A stretch of 64,000 nt of DNA, from positions 51,652,456 to 51,716,455 of the forward strand of contig CM067322.1 in assembly GCA_034231615.1 (NCBI GenBank). The letters run 5' to 3'. Under the pieces are notes generated by a model. It had not been told where the DNA came from, did no database searches, and saw nothing but the letters and a program-made list of their open reading frames with translations. Of this stretch, positions 61,904-64,000 are shown in pieces; the stretch's first letter is position 1; every line of letters begins with the position of its first letter. Made by a program: the position numbers and the translations under genes. Origin of the DNA: Meghimatium bilineatum. Lineage: Eukaryota; Mollusca; Gastropoda; Stylommatophora; Philomycidae.

Positions 61904-62183
61904 CTTGCAAATAGGTTCATTCAGAGATTTGACGTTCTTATCCAAAAAGCTGCAGAATTTGGGGTGAGGATTGTGTGAACGGTAGTCTCCTAAAAGCTGA
62001 GGTAAAACTTTTGTGGTTTTTATTGTTAAAAATGGTATATTTTCCGCATCCTCTGCATTGTTATTGCACTGCAGGGATAAAGGTTTTGGACTAGGAGGTT
62101 CAAATGATGGTCTATATGGTATAGGTTGGTACTTTGGATGTTCACAGACTGCATCTTCACTGATGACACGAAATGTGTCTGGA
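61904..62183 (-). CDS. CIMIP6: C2orf73/CIMIP6-like protein, exon with PKFCSFLDKNVK
   Basis: Minus-strand exon of 280 bp between AAACTTTTTTGAACAG and GTAAGT. The first base completes a codon; then PDTFRVISEDAVCEHPKYQP, IPYRPSFEPPSPKPLSLQCN and near the end HPKFCSFLDKNVKSLNEPIC plus K. The closing segment resembles the ..PK..SFL..N....NE.I. part of C2orf73. The visible exons total about 264 residues, against about 290 in the human protein, so only a short N-terminal part should lie upstream; no exon for it was found up to 64000. Confidence 0.78.
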
Positions 62184-62364
62184 CTGTTCAAAAAAGTTTA
62201 AATGCTTAAAAGATTAGTGGAAATACTAATGAGTATTATAAATACAGAAAGTAATCCTTTCAGTCCAATAAATATATTGCAAACGACTTACATTAATAAT
62301 AACTGAAAAATAGGACATTGCTTTTCAACTATTGCTGAATATTTTGGCCCCATAATGTGTTTTA

Positions 62365-62455
62365 GTCACCAGAGTGTTGCAGGAGGCGCAAAAGAATAGA
62401 AAGGAATAATAACACTGTTGTCTATCATTCAAGTCATAAGAGACAAATAGAGGTT
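62365..62455 (+). mobile_element. SINE-B 5' fragment
   Basis: GTGTTGCAGGAGGCGCAAAA, AATAACACTGTTGTCTATCA, AAGTCATAAGAGACAAATAG; strongly diverged. Confidence 0.6.
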
Positions 62456-63362
62456 GGGCTGGTGTTTATACTATGATCTCTGTGTTTATGAAGTCTGACA
62501 GGAAGGAATAAACCAATTTGTCTGCAGAATACCTAGAAATTGTAAGAAAGTCATGGCAAAGTTCCTTCCAGTGTAGAAGACTGTTAAGCTCATGGCATTA
62601 CACTCTACAGTTACATTGAGAGAAACAGTGATCTGGGACTTGCAAAAGCTCAGGATCACCTTCCCATAAAAAAAAAAAGAATGTCAGAGAAACACCAAAC
62701 TGGAGCTGAAAGTTAAACTCCTTCATCATCTTCACACGTGTCATTAATCTTGTAAGATCTACTGGAAATAGCTCAAACTAGGCCATGCATAGGGAAAGCA
62801 AATGGTTTTGCATTGCTTTTGTGCAACTCTTAGGACTAACAGATAGCCAGGACCCCAAAATTGGTGCATCCAGGTAACACAAAATCTATGGTACACCTAG
62901 TTAACGCTTTAGGGATTATTTACTACAGAACTGTAAAGGCTGTAGATGGAATAATAATTGACTGCAACTGGACAATCTGTTTTTGGATGTTACCACTCAG
63001 CCAACACAGCCAGTGAATCTGTTGTAGCAGAGTGATGCAAAGTGTTCTGGTTAGGATAAAAAGGAAGGAAAGCTATAACAAGTGCAACAATGTTGAAGTC
63101 CCAGGCATAAGAAAGATACATACAAAAGTGTAGCAATGACTAGAATGAGTGCTCAATAAATTGCCTCTGAAGTAGGCAAGACATAATAGAGGGCAACACT
63201 GTATAAGAGAAAAACAAAAGGTGGTAATGTTTTCCCTAGGATCAAGCACAAAAATGGTTATGGATTTTTTTCATTGTCTAGAACTGATAAAAAAAATAAA
63301 CTCAAACATTTTCTTGTAAACCATTATAAATGAGAAAAACATCCAACTGAAATAGACCCCTC
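62456..63362. other. No gene or repeat recognised
   Basis: Single-copy-looking sequence, probably intron or 5' flank of the C2orf73-like gene; no ATG exon that fits was found. Confidence 0.5.
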
Positions 63363-63444
63363 TTAACTCTTAGTGGACCAGGGACAATAAGGATATATTG
63401 GGAAAAACTGCAAATAAGTTGTCGCTTGGACCACTATGAGTTAA
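63363..63444. mobile_element. 82-bp TTAA-flanked miniature piggyBac element
   Basis: TTAA at 63363-63366 and 63441-63444 enclose CTCTTAGTGGACCA and TGGACCACTATGAG, inverted with two mismatches. The ends resemble those of the intact piggyBac (CTCTTTCCGGACC). Confidence 0.82.
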
Positions 63445-63559
63445 AGCATGTGTTCTGCTTTAGGCACTGAATACCAACCAAAAATTGGCACTACTGGAGA
63501 TACATTTTTGAATAAAAGCTTTCAATTGCACTGGAAAAAGCATAGAGCACATGTGAGAG

Positions 63560-64000
63560 GGAGCATAGTTATTCAAATATACAGAATAACCCAGTCTTGA
63601 GGCTGGTCAAGAATAGTGTCAATGCTAAGGATACCAGCTTGTAAAGGACAGTGATATCTGGAATCTTGCCTTGCCATCAGATGTTTATAACTTTTCTGAG
63701 ACAACTTGTGTGAAAATCACATGTTGTCTATACACAGTCCATGTTTCACCAGCATATAACAGCACTGAAAGTACTATTGCTCTGTAAATTTTCAGCTTAC
63801 CAGGTAATCTGTAGTCTAATGCCATTTCTATGCCACACATTTGCATACAGTCTGCCGAAAGTACTGTTTGCCTTGGAGATCCTGGTATATACTTCACCAT
63901 TAATGGTGGTATTTTGTGATAGTGACCTCATCATCATCAAGTTCCGTCTTCGCAACAAAGGTTGGCTGCAACAGATCTCCAACATCCCCTGTCTCATGTT
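63560..64000 (-). mobile_element. LINE fragments, zinc-finger family and another
   Basis: The minus strand reads RISKANSTFGRLYANVWHRN, KLKIYRAIVLSVLLYAGETW, TVYRQHV, then a decayed VVSEKL.TSDGKARF segment, matching the element at 43120 in order but without its zinc finger. Beyond 63920 the tail of a different LINE (CCSQPLLRRRNLM) begins and runs off the window. Confidence 0.8.

Overview
This is animal nuclear DNA. The protein-coding signal consists of short exons with GT-AG (once GC-AG) boundaries, the window is AT-rich, and it is full of LINE, SINE, piggyBac, mariner and hAT copies. The style of the repeats (SINEs with a GAA-type tail, LINEs with a C-terminal zinc finger) suggests an invertebrate, perhaps a mollusc or other lophotrochozoan; that placement is inference and was not tested.

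Region 1 (1-15753) is a tandem satellite of roughly 70-bp AT-rich monomers, some carrying the palindrome TACCGGTA. Blocks of 2.1-3.4 kb have themselves been duplicated recently. A 1.2-kb GC-richer retroposon (12340-13566) sits in it between perfect 11-bp target duplications. The array ends at two TTAGGG units, a 20-bp minisatellite, and a fold-back element split by a non-autonomous piggyBac.

Region 2 (about 18950-33901, minus strand) holds eight exons of a procollagen galactosyltransferase gene (COLGALT, glycosyltransferase family 25). Splice phases agree from exon to exon except across one gap where an expected exon was not found. The exons that should follow 18953 are not visible either, and one exon carries an in-frame TGA. 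The largest intron contains a complete piggyBac element (29881-33320) with TTAA duplications, matching 13-bp terminal repeats and an uninterrupted 621-residue transposase. Another intron holds a separate ATG-initiated exon and a promoter-like stretch.

Region 3 (about 34-51 kb) is a mosaic of LINE 3' ends, mariner and hAT remnants, SINEs and microsatellites with almost no host coding signal.

Region 4 (51932-62183, minus strand) holds the last four coding exons of a gene resembling vertebrate C2orf73 (CIMIP6, a ciliary protein). Its introns contain two LINE 3' ends lying tail to tail, a decayed piggyBac transposase, a second non-autonomous piggyBac with a hairpin MITE nested in it, and a tRNA-headed SINE.

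Two related SINE families dominate. SINE-B is about 275 bp. SINE-A is about 158 bp and looks like the 3' two thirds of B with a longer hairpin. Both end in a tail that resembles the 3' end of a local LINE, and several copies have perfect 10-12 bp target duplications.
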